A DNA stretch of 64,000 nucleotides, taken from the NCBI RefSeq assembly GCF_025398735.1, contig NZ_CP104694.1, positions 3,745,001 to 3,809,000 on the forward strand, read 5' to 3'. This DNA is from Tahibacter amnicola (GTDB taxonomy: Bacteria; Pseudomonadota; Gammaproteobacteria; Xanthomonadales; Rhodanobacteraceae). The position numbers and the translations under genes were made by a program. The notes beneath the pieces are model-generated. The model was not told the origin of the DNA. It did no database searches and was given only the letters and a program-made list of their open reading frames with translations. The first letter of the stretch is position 1. Each line of letters opens with the position of its first letter. Of the stretch, positions 1 through 7,945 are shown piece by piece.

Positions 1-51
1 CACCATCTACGGCCCGCCGCGGTGCGACAGTGCATCGTGAAGGCGCGGGAT

Positions 52-981
52 CTAGCGTTCGAGCACTTCGTCCAGGCGATCAAGGCACGCGTTGAAAAAC
101 TCTTCCATCGATTGATCCGGTACATCGGGGAGATCGATGCTCCATCGCCGCATCGCCGCGGTCACGGCCACCGCGGCTAAGCCGTAAAAATAGTCTCGAT
201 TGGCCTGAGCCGCAAAGTGGAACCGGCTGAGTACATGGGACAGGCGCACATCGACGTCACCGTGGCGAGTGCTGCGCATCGCCGAAGGATGCTTGAGACT
301 CAAGAGATGGGCCAGGAATGGCATCACCAATGCCCATCCTTTCAGTACGCGCTCGTCCTCGGTCGCATGCTGTGGGACCAATGCGTGAAAGGCGAAGTCG
401 TCGGCTTCCTGTTCCAGCTGCTGCTGCACTGCCGGATCGTTGGTTGGATTTGAGTGCCCCATGGCCAGATGGGCAAATTCATGCCACATCAGGGAAGCCA
501 TGGCGTCAGATGCGATCCCATTGGTCAGCAACGCATGCCGATTTTCCAGATCGACAGCACTTTCCGCAGCAGGCGTAACCAGCCATTCAGGCCAAACGGA
601 GAACCTGATCCGGAGCGAGCACGCCCACTGAATCGCAAGTTCCGCATGGTGGAAAAGCGGGTTCGTGAGGTCGATGTCGCCGGTGAAGTTGCCATCGACC
701 TTTGCTTGATGAACCCCCACTTCGTACAGCACCGTCAGCCCGTAGGTCGCCGCCCAGAGCATGGCGAAGTGGGTTTCTTGGACCCTCATGATGCGGGTGT
801 TCACATTTATCGACGGGTATGTCACACGGTTTCCGTCAGTGACATAGTCCACCTCCGGCCGAAAGAGCTGGCGTTCGATCGCGTGCTGCAACAGCCGTTG
901 GGCTCCTGGATTCGCATTCACGAATGCGTGAAGGACGTTGTTCTCAAGCAACCGCACCGGCAGGTAGGTGGGATCGATCAA
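52..981 (-). CDS. Putative HEXXH zinc peptidase, Lit/U49-like
   Basis: The 309-residue protein has a HEFAH zinc site at residues 167-171 and an acidic EQEAD patch near residue 190 that could give the third ligand, the arrangement of gluzincin peptidases. Size and motif layout resemble the U49/Lit family, whose founding member cleaves elongation factor Tu during phage infection; that role is family knowledge and not shown here. There is no signal peptide, so it should be cytoplasmic. It starts at TTG (979-981), because an in-frame stop lies a few codons upstream; a GGGAG motif sits about 11 bases before it. It points away from the copper cluster and probably belongs to a different module. A general M78-like peptidase is the alternative. 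Confidence 0.6.
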   Translation of the reverse strand: MIDPTYLPVRLLENNVLHAFVNANPGAQRLLQHAIERQLFRPEVDYVTDGNRVTYPSINVNTRIMRVQETHFAMLWAATYGLTVLYEVGVHQAKVDGNFTGDIDLTNPLFHHAELAIQWACSLRIRFSVWPEWLVTPAAESAVDLENRHALLTNGIASDAMASLMWHEFAHLAMGHSNPTNDPAVQQQLEQEADDFAFHALVPQHATEDERVLKGWALVMPFLAHLLSLKHPSAMRSTRHGDVDVRLSHVLSRFHFAAQANRDYFYGLAAVAVTAAMRRWSIDLPDVPDQSMEEFFNACLDRLDEVLER

Positions 982-1315
982 GGCAAAGGGCTCCCGTCAA
1001 ATCGAAGCTCCAGGCGAGGCGTCAACCGCGTGTGAATGGATACCGCGATGGCAGCCACTAAGTATCGCCGCCAACCTCGGTCATGACGAATAGGTGGTCG
1101 CCGTCGCGCTTGCCGTGGTCTAGATAGCTGAATAGCCCTCATTGTCCGGTGCTGCGCGAAACGCAGGCCTAGGCCGGGCGAGTCAAACAAGGGCAGACTA
1201 TGTCCGCCGATGACTACGGTTGCCAATGGGCGCTGCACCACCGCGCCGACCCCAAGGTTGTGAAAAGACACAGGGGTTGAAACTTCGTCTCCCGTGACGC
1301 AGTCTTAGGGGATCC
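982..1315. other. Intergenic region upstream of copper cluster A
   Basis: No convincing gene is present. A 97-codon open frame on the minus strand (978-1271) overlaps the peptidase start, but its Arg/Leu-rich composition looks like chance. A TTGAAA hexamer at 1276-1281 could be the -35 of the copL promoter, with no clear -10. AGGGGA at 1307-1312 is the probable ribosome-binding site for the gene at 1316. Confidence 0.4.
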
Positions 1316-1717
1316 ATGAACCGAATCCTGTTGCGCTTGCTGCTGGTCATATCCCTCGTCATGAACGGGGTGATGGCGCCGTGGGCAATGGCAGGGGGAC
1401 CGCGTAGCAGCCACCACCATGCCGAGATGGTCGCACAGGTCTCGGCCGACGACGGATCAGATTGTCATCACGGCGCCGGGCATGACAATGCCGCCCCGCA
1501 GTTGGACCATACCGGGCACGGTAATGGAAAGGCGTCGACGGACCGTTCGTGTTGCGACGGTTCAACGTGCACTTGCGGCTGCCTTTTTTCGCCGCTGTTG
1601 GCCCGGTTCGCGATGGAATTGCCGTTCATCGCATGGGCTTGCGAACCGACGGCTGAGCCTTCGACGCATGCGCTCGTGAGCCGTGCCTTTCCGCCGTTTC
1701 GCCCACCATCCGTTTGA
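1316..1717 (+). CDS. copL: CopL-family metal-binding regulatory protein
   Basis: The protein has 133 residues: a hydrophobic N-terminal signal (about residues 1-26), a His/Asp-rich middle with a histidine triplet and CHHG, a cysteine cluster (CCDG then CTCGC) and a Pro/Arg C-terminus. This is the pattern of CopL, the short Cys/His-rich protein encoded upstream of copAB in Xanthomonas and relatives and needed there for copper-inducible expression; how it acts is unsettled. It probably binds copper in the periplasm or at the membrane. It opens cluster A, 86 bases before the TolC-type gene. Two more members of the family lie at 45063 and 61888. Confidence 0.75.
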   Translation: MNRILLRLLLVISLVMNGVMAPWAMAGGPRSSHHHAEMVAQVSADDGSDCHHGAGHDNAAPQLDHTGHGNGKASTDRSCCDGSTCTCGCLFSPLLARFAMELPFIAWACEPTAEPSTHALVSRAFPPFRPPSV

Positions 1718-1802
1718 TCTCCTCCTAGCGCTACGTCCAACGTAGCCATCCGCGCGTCGACGCCCACCGCGTCGACGGTTTGTCGTTTGCGAGGAGTCTT
1801 TC

Positions 1803-3371
1803 ATGTTCTTTTCCCGTCCCGCCACGATGGCGGCGGCGTTGGTGCTGGCCGGCTGTGCCAGCTTGCCGCGGGAGCGTGGCTATGCCGAAACCAGCGCGCT
1901 GGTCGCTCAGCGTATCGGCGTCGCGCCCGACAGCGCATCCTGGGCGACGCCTGATCAGCCAGAAATACCCACCGAACCCTTGAGTGCGGAACGCGCAATC
2001 GCGTTGGCCTACGTCTACAACCCGCGGGTACGCGAGACCTATGCCCGATTAGGACTGGGCCGGGCGGAGCTGGAGGATGCGCGGCGGATTGCCAATCCCA
2101 CTTTTGAGTTCGCCCGGCAGCGCGCCGGAGATGGCGAGCATCCGAAGATCACACGCAGCCTGTCCATCGGGTTCACCGATCTTCTACTGCTACCTGCGCG
2201 CAAGCGCTTTGCGCAGACTGAACTGGTACGCCTGCAAGATGAGGTTGCCGCCGAATTGTTGGCTCTGTCGGTCGAGGTGGAGTCGGCCTGGTACAGCGCG
2301 GTCAGCGCACGCCAAGTGGCGGACATGCGCGAAATGGTGGCCACCGCCGCAGAGTCGTCCGCCGAACTGGCTCAGCGGTTTTTCGATGCGGGCAATATCA
2401 ATCGCCTGCAGCTTGAACTGGAACGCGCCGCTGCGGTGCAAGCACGCATTGCGGCCACCCGTGCCATTGCCGAGTCCCTGAAAACGCGCAGTGAACTGGC
2501 AGCGTTGGTGGGATTGGCGGCCGAGGCAAGCTGGACGCTCGATCGCCAACTGCCGGCGCCACCAGCAACGGTCGTGGCCGCGGCCGACCTGACACCGCGT
2601 GCGCTCGAACAACGTCTAGATCTTCGCGCCGCGCAACACGCTGTCGCGCAACGCGAGGATGTGTTGGGCGTAGCGCGGCGTTGGCGCTGGTTGGGCACGG
2701 TGGAGGTCGGCTACGAACAGGAGCGTCAAGGCCACGAGGGTGTGTCACAGGGGCCTACGCTGTCACTTGCACTGCCGATCTTCAATCAGGGTCAGGGGGC
2801 GACGGCGAAAGCCCGCGCGGAATTGATCCAGGCTCGCGCCGAACTCGACGCAATGTTGTTACGGGTGCAGAACGAGGCTTTGCTCGGTGTGCAGAAACTC
2901 AACGTCGCGCGCGAAGTGGCAGAGCAGTACCGCACCGCGTTAGTTCCTTCACGCGAAGCGATCGTTGCGCGCACGCAGGAGCACGTGAACTTCATGCTGG
3001 TCGGCGTTTTTGAACTACTGCTGGCCAAGCGCGAGGAATACGACGCCTATCAGGAGTATTTGGAGGCCGTGCGCGACTACTGGGTCGCGCGCGCAGAGCT
3101 GCGCGGAATCGTCGGCGGTGCCTTACCCGAGGACGGTATGGACCTCACACCGACGATCGGAGTGGAGGCGATCGCGCCGCAGGCATCAGCACCTGCCATG
3201 GACCATTCCGGCCATGGCGACACAATCGACCCGCAGGCGGGACATGGCACATCAGCTGAAGATCCTCACGCCGGGCACGCGCCGAAGGCGCCCCAACAAT
3301 CCCCTGCAAAGGCGGCCACAAAAGACACCCAGGGCGAGCACTCGCACCTCGAGCACGGAGATGAACGATGA
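1803..3371 (+). CDS. TolC-family outer-membrane lipoprotein with His/Met-rich tail
   Basis: This 522-residue outer-membrane efflux protein begins with a lipoprotein signal (LAGC, Cys18). The body carries the paired alpha-hairpin repeats of the TolC/CusC family, for example the ARLGLGRAELEDARR segment and its repeat-like partner around residues 330-420. From about residue 455 the chain becomes a His/Met/Asp-rich tail (MDHSGHGD, GHGTS, PHAGHAP), which suggests periplasmic copper binding. It occupies the position of CopB in xanthomonad copper operons but is an unrelated fold. The stop overlaps the CopA start (ATGA at 3368-3371), so translation is coupled. A paralogue is at 45593. The matching inner-membrane pump is not adjacent. 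Confidence 0.85.
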   Translation: MFFSRPATMAAALVLAGCASLPRERGYAETSALVAQRIGVAPDSASWATPDQPEIPTEPLSAERAIALAYVYNPRVRETYARLGLGRAELEDARRIANPTFEFARQRAGDGEHPKITRSLSIGFTDLLLLPARKRFAQTELVRLQDEVAAELLALSVEVESAWYSAVSARQVADMREMVATAAESSAELAQRFFDAGNINRLQLELERAAAVQARIAATRAIAESLKTRSELAALVGLAAEASWTLDRQLPAPPATVVAAADLTPRALEQRLDLRAAQHAVAQREDVLGVARRWRWLGTVEVGYEQERQGHEGVSQGPTLSLALPIFNQGQGATAKARAELIQARAELDAMLLRVQNEALLGVQKLNVAREVAEQYRTALVPSREAIVARTQEHVNFMLVGVFELLLAKREEYDAYQEYLEAVRDYWVARAELRGIVGGALPEDGMDLTPTIGVEAIAPQASAPAMDHSGHGDTIDPQAGHGTSAEDPHAGHAPKAPQQSPAKAATKDTQGEHSHLEHGDER

Positions 3372-4765
3372 AAATGACTCGCCGCCACTGGGTACAGCTG
3401 ATGGGCGCCGGCGCGATCGCCCCGCTGGGCGTTGGTGCTGCGCGTGCACTTGCGCAGGATCATTCGAAACACGCGATGCCGGCCGAGCCGCCGGCGCGGC
3501 CCTCAAAAGAGGGGCACGACGGTCGCTACACGCCGGTGCGAACGCTGAATGGCTGGACGTTGCCGTATCGAATGGTCGACGGTGTGAAGGAGTATCACCT
3601 CGTTGCCGAGGAGGTCGTCCACGAATTCGCGCCTGGCTGCGTGGCGAAGTGCTGGGGTTATAACGGAACGACCCCCGGGCCGACGATCGAGGCCGTCGAA
3701 GGTGATCGCCTGCGCATCTACGTGACGAATCGCCTGCCGGAACATACCAACATTCACTGGCATGGCATCTTGCTGCCGAGTGGCATGGACGGCGTCGGCG
3801 GTGTCACCCAGCGCAATATCCAGCCGGGCGAAACCTACGCCTACGAGTTCACGCTCAAGCAAAGTGGGACGCACAAATATCATCCGCACGCGGACGAAAT
3901 GGTCCAGATGGCAATGGGCATGATGGGCATGCTCATCATTCATCCAAAGGACGGTGAGCCCGAACGCATTGACCGCGACTACGCGGTCTTGCTGCACAAC
4001 TGGGCCCTCCATCCAGGCACATATCGTCCTGACCCCTCCGTCATGCAGGATTTTGATCTGTGGACCTTTAATAGCAAGGTCTTTCCGGCGATCGAGCCGA
4101 TGGTGGCAGCGACCGGGGATCGCGTGCGCGTGCGGGTGGCGAATCTATCGATGTGGAACCACCCTATTCACATGCACGGGGTGCAGTTCCTTGTCACCGG
4201 CTCCGATGGCGGACGATGGCCAAAATCGCTGTGGCGACCGGAAGTCACCGAGATCGTTGGCGTGGGCCAAACACGTGACATGGAATTCGTCGCAGTGCCC
4301 GGCGATTGGGCGTTTCACTGCCATATGTCACACCACACGATGAACGCGATGGGCCACGAAATCCCGAACACCATGGGCGTGGATCAGAAAGGCGTGGAAG
4401 AAGAGATCCGCAAGATCCTTCCGGGATATATGGCCATGGGCAAGGATGGGATGGCGGAGCACCAGGACCACACAGACTCGGGCCATATGCGAGGTCCGGA
4501 GAACACGCTGCCCATGATGATGGGCAAAGGTCCGTTCGGAAACATCGAGATGGGCGGGATGTTCACGCTGATCAAAGTACGCGATGGCCTGCCCGCGGAC
4601 GACTATCGCGATCCCGGCTGGTTCAACCACCCTCCTGGCACACAGCCCAAGCGCGTGAGCAGCGACCCGAATTTTGGTAACCCGGTGCGACGCGGATTGC
4701 CGGCGGATGCGAGCCCGAAATTCGAAACCAAGCCCGTTGACCACTCGAAGATGAAGCACTCGTGA
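3368..4765 (+). CDS. copA: Periplasmic multicopper oxidase, CopA family (cluster A)
   Basis: This 465-residue multicopper oxidase has a twin-arginine signal (TRRHWVQL, residues 4-11), so it is exported folded. All copper-ligand motifs are visible: HWHG at 130-133, YHPH at 171-174, HPIHMHG at 265-271 and HCHMSHH at 317-323. Family members oxidise Cu(I) to less toxic Cu(II) in the periplasm. A Met/His-rich stretch (residues 325-400) could be a substrate copper site. It is short compared with the roughly 600-residue plasmid CopA proteins and matches the compact 'copper oxidase' form. It sits between the TolC-type gene (overlap) and a cytochrome c gene (7-base gap). The paralogue at 47931 is very similar along its length. 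Confidence 0.9.
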   Translation: MKMTRRHWVQLMGAGAIAPLGVGAARALAQDHSKHAMPAEPPARPSKEGHDGRYTPVRTLNGWTLPYRMVDGVKEYHLVAEEVVHEFAPGCVAKCWGYNGTTPGPTIEAVEGDRLRIYVTNRLPEHTNIHWHGILLPSGMDGVGGVTQRNIQPGETYAYEFTLKQSGTHKYHPHADEMVQMAMGMMGMLIIHPKDGEPERIDRDYAVLLHNWALHPGTYRPDPSVMQDFDLWTFNSKVFPAIEPMVAATGDRVRVRVANLSMWNHPIHMHGVQFLVTGSDGGRWPKSLWRPEVTEIVGVGQTRDMEFVAVPGDWAFHCHMSHHTMNAMGHEIPNTMGVDQKGVEEEIRKILPGYMAMGKDGMAEHQDHTDSGHMRGPENTLPMMMGKGPFGNIEMGGMFTLIKVRDGLPADDYRDPGWFNHPPGTQPKRVSSDPNFGNPVRRGLPADASPKFETKPVDHSKMKHS

Positions 4766-4772
4766 GGCGCCC

Positions 4773-5423
4773 ATGAAGCTCATCAAGACCCTGTTGATCA
4801 TTGGATTGTTCGCCATAGTGGGCGCTATCGCGGTTGTCTGGCTCGGCCTTTACAACGTGGCTGCCGACGATCCGCACTGGGATTCCACCTACCGCGTGCT
4901 GGAGGTAGCGCGCGAGCGTTCCATCGCTCGTCGCGCGGATGGCATCACCGTTCCTGATCTGAAGGATTCGGAACTGATCCAGAGTGGCGCAGGCAACTAC
5001 AACGCGATGTGCGTGACATGCCACTTGAGCCCTGATGCTGCCGAAACGGAACTCAGCATTGGCCTGTACCCGCGGCCGCCGCGTTGGGATGCGCTCGGAG
5101 ACGTCGACCCACGCGAGGCGTTCTGGGTGCTAAAGCACGGCATCAAGGCTTCCGGCATGCCGGCGTGGGGCAAAAGCATGGACGACCGCTATCTGTGGGG
5201 CATGGTTGCCTTCATGCAGCAATTCAAAAGCATGACCGCCGCACAGTACAGCGCGCAGGTGGCCGCAAGCCCGGGCCACAGCCATGGCGGCGGTGAAACC
5301 GACGTAGGAACTGGCGACCCGCATGCCACACATGACAACGGCCCTCGTTCCTCCTTTGAACCGCCGGAAGATCCGATGGCAACGTCCTCGGACAATGACG
5401 ACACCGATTCACATCACCACTGA
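4773..5423 (+). CDS. Membrane-anchored cytochrome c, single haem
   Basis: The 216-residue protein has one N-terminal transmembrane segment (about residues 5-25), a single haem-binding CVTCH at 80-84 and a probable axial methionine in GMPAWG near residue 130, the hallmarks of a class I cytochrome c. The C-terminus (from about 165) is rich in His, Asp and Ser and ends in a histidine triplet, possibly a metal site. Its place directly after CopA suggests that it takes electrons from, or passes them to, the oxidase; that is inference. In cluster B the equivalent protein is fused to the NTF2-like domain encoded here by the next gene. Confidence 0.85.
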   Translation: MKLIKTLLIIGLFAIVGAIAVVWLGLYNVAADDPHWDSTYRVLEVARERSIARRADGITVPDLKDSELIQSGAGNYNAMCVTCHLSPDAAETELSIGLYPRPPRWDALGDVDPREAFWVLKHGIKASGMPAWGKSMDDRYLWGMVAFMQQFKSMTAAQYSAQVAASPGHSHGGGETDVGTGDPHATHDNGPRSSFEPPEDPMATSSDNDDTDSHHH

Positions 5424-5436
5424 CTTGGAGAAATGT

Positions 5437-5973
5437 ATGCGTCTGCAGTTACCCTTTCTGGTTCTGGCTTTGGTCGCCTCCCAATTCGCTTTCGCCCACG
5501 GCAATGAGAAGCACACCCCGTCCGCCATGAAGCCGGGGCGTGATAGCAGTGCCGCGCAGCTGACCGTCGATCCAGCTGCTGCTGAGGCGATAGCGGTAGT
5601 TGAGCGCTTCTCTGCGGCGCTGGGATCGGGCGACCTGCCGGCGGCCACCGCCGAACTTGACCCCGCCGTGTTGATCCTGGAAAGCGGTGGCGCTGAGCAT
5701 TCGCGCGACGAGTATCTAGGCGGCCACGCCAAGAGCGATGCCGAGTTCCTGAAGAATGCGCAGGTGACGCTTAAACGCCGCACGGCCCAAGCCGCTGGCG
5801 ACCTCGCCTGGGTCGGTAGCGAGAGCGAAATTCACGCGATGAAAGGGGCAGACATGCTCATGATCTCGTCGAGCGAAACCATGGTCCTGCGCAAGACCGC
5901 CAAGGGCTGGAAGATCGTGCACATTCACTGGTCGTCGCGCAAAGCAGCTCCGACAGCCGCCCATTCGTCGTGA
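5437..5973 (+). CDS. Exported NTF2-like/SnoaL-type protein
   Basis: The 178-residue protein has a signal peptide (about residues 1-20) followed by an NTF2-like alpha/beta fold: VERFSAALGSGDLPAAT, LDPAVLILESGG, and the closing strand GWKIVHIHWSSR. The start at 5437 is chosen for the GGAG motif at 5427-5430 and the signal peptide; the open frame extends further upstream inside the cytochrome gene. It may bind a small ligand or copper; no catalytic residues can be assigned. It is the second half of the fusion protein at 49362, which shows that this domain works together with the cytochrome. Confidence 0.8.
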   Translation: MRLQLPFLVLALVASQFAFAHGNEKHTPSAMKPGRDSSAAQLTVDPAAAEAIAVVERFSAALGSGDLPAATAELDPAVLILESGGAEHSRDEYLGGHAKSDAEFLKNAQVTLKRRTAQAAGDLAWVGSESEIHAMKGADMLMISSSETMVLRKTAKGWKIVHIHWSSRKAAPTAAHSS

Positions 5974-5987
5974 TCGCTTCGCTACAA

Positions 5988-6020
5988 CGTTGCCGGAACC
6001 TGCGCGTGCAACCGGCAACG
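5988..6020 (+). other. Perfect 9-bp inverted repeat between NTF2-like and csp genes
   Basis: CGTTGCCGG (5988-5996) and CCGGCAACG (6012-6020) pair perfectly around a 15-base loop. There is no T run after it, so it is a weak terminator candidate; it may protect the upstream message or attenuate read-through into the Csp gene. Confidence 0.45.
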
Positions 6021-6109
6021 TGCGGGTATCGGCACGCAGCATTGCTGCACGGACGGATTCTCCGGCAAACGTTTGGGCCATCGATCCGTCCTCAACAAAG
6101 GAGAGGATC

Positions 6110-6505
6110 ATGCATCACACTCCGGCTTCTGCGGAAATGACCGCGTGTATCCAGGCCTGCCTGGACTGTTATCGCCACTGCCAGCACATCGCACTGACGC
6201 ACTGCTTGGAGGTGGGCGGCGCACACGTCGAGCCCAAGCACTTCCGACTGATGATGGATTGTGCGGAGATTTGCCGGGCATCGGCGGCCATGATGGTGAA
6301 CGATTCACCGTATCACGCGAGCACCTGCCAGCTGTGCGCACAAATCTGCCGTGACTGCGCGGAGAGTTGCCGTGCTGTCGGTGACATGGACGAATGCATC
6401 CGCGCGTGCGAGCGTTGCGCGGAATCCTGTGAAACCATGGCAGCGCAGGCGGGTCAGCGCAGCGCTTCGGTTAGGACCGAACGACCGGCAGGTCGTCGGC
6501 AGTAG
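6110..6505 (+). CDS. Four-helix-bundle copper-binding protein (Csp-like)
   Basis: The 131-residue protein is packed with regularly spaced cysteines and histidines (CIQACLDCYRHC, HCLEVGG, CAEICR, CQLCAQICRDCAESC, CERCAESC). This matches the four-helix copper storage proteins (Csp family, formerly DUF326), which hold many Cu(I) ions inside the bundle. No signal peptide is present, which points to the cytosolic Csp3-like class. The start at 6110 is set by a strong AAAGGAGAGG at 6098-6107. A terminator follows at 6513. A complete paralogue lies at 60664 and a decayed partial copy at 35521. Confidence 0.85.
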   Translation: MHHTPASAEMTACIQACLDCYRHCQHIALTHCLEVGGAHVEPKHFRLMMDCAEICRASAAMMVNDSPYHASTCQLCAQICRDCAESCRAVGDMDECIRACERCAESCETMAAQAGQRSASVRTERPAGRRQ

Positions 6506-6590
6506 GTCAGCGAGGCGCGGCCGCCCCACGGTCGCGCCTTTTTGCTTCGTCTGGTGCCCGCGTCCGCGTGGCTCAGGTCGTCAGCATGGG
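6323..6590 (+). repeat. Direct repeat, copy 1 (csp 3' end to merR remnant)
   Basis: This stretch covers the last third of the Csp gene, its terminator and the 3' end of a dead MerR gene. It is closely similar, by eye, to 35521-35752 in the same orientation. The second copy has lost about 7 bases near its start and about 8 inside the Csp coding part. The pair flanks some 29 kb. Confidence 0.75.
6513..6543 (+). terminator. Rho-independent terminator after cluster A
   Basis: An 11-bp stem (6513-6523 with 6529-6539, one G-T pair) closes on the loop CCCCA and is followed by a run of five T (6539-6543). It ends cluster A directly after the Csp gene. The same hairpin survives in the decayed copy near 35695. 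Confidence 0.85.
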
Positions 6591-6679
6591 ACACTCTGGT
6601 CGCTGATCGCCGTGGCAGTGCCTGGCAGGGTATCGAGCGTTCGTTGCATGGCTTCGAGCTCACGAATCTTGTCGCCGAT
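6573..6679 (-). pseudogene. 3' remnant of a copper-type MerR regulator
   Basis: Read on the minus strand, 6679 downwards gives IGDKIRELEAMQRTLDTL. After a one-base frame change it continues as CHGDQRPECP and stops at 6573-6575. The C-x7-C loop is that of CueR/HmrR-type copper sensors. No N-terminal DNA-binding part remains. The repeat copy near 35740 retains CPILDELSHA from the same gene end. The ancestral arrangement was therefore a MerR gene convergent with the Csp gene. Confidence 0.6.
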
Positions 6680-6697
6680 GGACCAGCACAGTGCGGT

Positions 6698-7945
6698 TCA
6701 TGGCGAGAGCCGCCGTGGAGTCGGCGCATGCAGCACGGATCTTCCGGTAACGGGTGCTGCGCCCGCACTGGACACTTCAGGGGTCGGACGCCGGCGCACC
6801 AGCCATGCGGCGACAAGAGTCGCCGCCACGAGCATCAGCGCAATCACCAGTGCGGGCGCCTGTGCACGAAACGCATAACCTGCCGCGACCGCACCCGCGG
6901 CTTGGCCAAAGCCACCGAGCGCGGCGCGCAAGCCAAGCTGTAGACCATGGGAGCGCCCGGCGCTGCGCACGATCCAGAGGCTGATCGTCGGCATCAGTAC
7001 ACCGCCTCCGGCCGCGACCAGTGCAACGACGACGCTCAAACTCCACGCCTGGTTCGCCATCATCAGCATCGCCAGGCCCACGGCGGAGACCACGAACGCC
7101 GGCCAGAGCAAACGCCAAAGGCCAAACGCGTCGCGCTGCGGCCGGAAAGCCAGGGACTGCACGAGGATCATCACGACGCCGCAGCCAAAGAACATCAACC
7201 CGATCGAGGCGGAGTTGAGACCGAGCACCTCGCGCCCACGCACGGCGATGCCCACTTCCATGGCGCCCATCGCAAGCCCGGCCGCGACCGCCGCGAAAGC
7301 GAGCCGCGCGAGCACCCCGGAGGAGCGCGGGACCGCGCCTTCCAGGGTGATAGCGCGTCGCGATGCTTCGCCCTCGCTGCCGCGCCGTGCCGCCGCGACC
7401 GAGGTCAGCAGCAACAGGCTCGCCACGATCAGCGGCAGCCTGAGATCGGACCCGCGCGCAAGAACGCCCCCCACCAAGGGGCCAACCAATCCGCCCAAGA
7501 GCGCCGCACGTGTAGCGCGGGCTACCGCCAGTCCATGCCGATCGGGCTCGGTGATCTGCGCGGCAAGCGTCAACACTGCCGGCACGACCGCGGCAGCAAA
7601 CGCCCCCTGAAATGCGCGAATTCCATAAAGCCCCATCAATGTGTTCGGGACGAGCAGGAGCAGCACGATCACACCCTGTCCCGCGACGCCTAGCGTGAGG
7701 ATCGTGCGCGCCGACCATCGGTCGAGCAGCCAACCCCACAGCGGCGACAGGAGTACCGTGGCGATCGTGTACGCCGCCATCAGCGTACCCGTCGTGCTCG
7801 CAACATCCTCGACGTTGGAGTGCTTCACCAAGTCGGGGACTACCGGAAGCACCAGGCTGTATGCAAGAGCGGACGCAAACACCGTGAGCATCGCGCCGCC
7901 CAACTGATCGGCAGCTCGCGCCCTTTGGTCGGTCCTGCCTCGCAT
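6698..7945 (-). CDS. MFS transporter
   Basis: The 415-residue integral membrane protein has about twelve hydrophobic segments and the MFS motif after helix 2 (GWLLDRWSARTIL, residues about 76-88). Glycine/alanine-rich helices and a drug-proton-antiporter style suggest an exporter of small organics; the substrate cannot be read. The start overlaps the stop of the UbiB-like gene by one base (TGATG on the minus strand). It is the last gene of the long operon. The tail (residues 385-415) is Pro/Arg-rich and probably non-conserved. Confidence 0.85.
   Translation of the reverse strand: MRGRTDQRARAADQLGGAMLTVFASALAYSLVLPVVPDLVKHSNVEDVASTTGTLMAAYTIATVLLSPLWGWLLDRWSARTILTLGVAGQGVIVLLLLVPNTLMGLYGIRAFQGAFAAAVVPAVLTLAAQITEPDRHGLAVARATRAALLGGLVGPLVGGVLARGSDLRLPLIVASLLLLTSVAAARRGSEGEASRRAITLEGAVPRSSGVLARLAFAAVAAGLAMGAMEVGIAVRGREVLGLNSASIGLMFFGCGVVMILVQSLAFRPQRDAFGLWRLLWPAFVVSAVGLAMLMMANQAWSLSVVVALVAAGGGVLMPTISLWIVRSAGRSHGLQLGLRAALGGFGQAAGAVAAGYAFRAQAPALVIALMLVAATLVAAWLVRRRPTPEVSSAGAAPVTGRSVLHAPTPRRLSP

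Noticed and set aside
978-1271. 97-codon minus-strand frame upstream of the peptidase
   Set aside because: It overlaps the peptidase start but has an Arg/Pro/Leu composition without domains and no ribosome-binding site.
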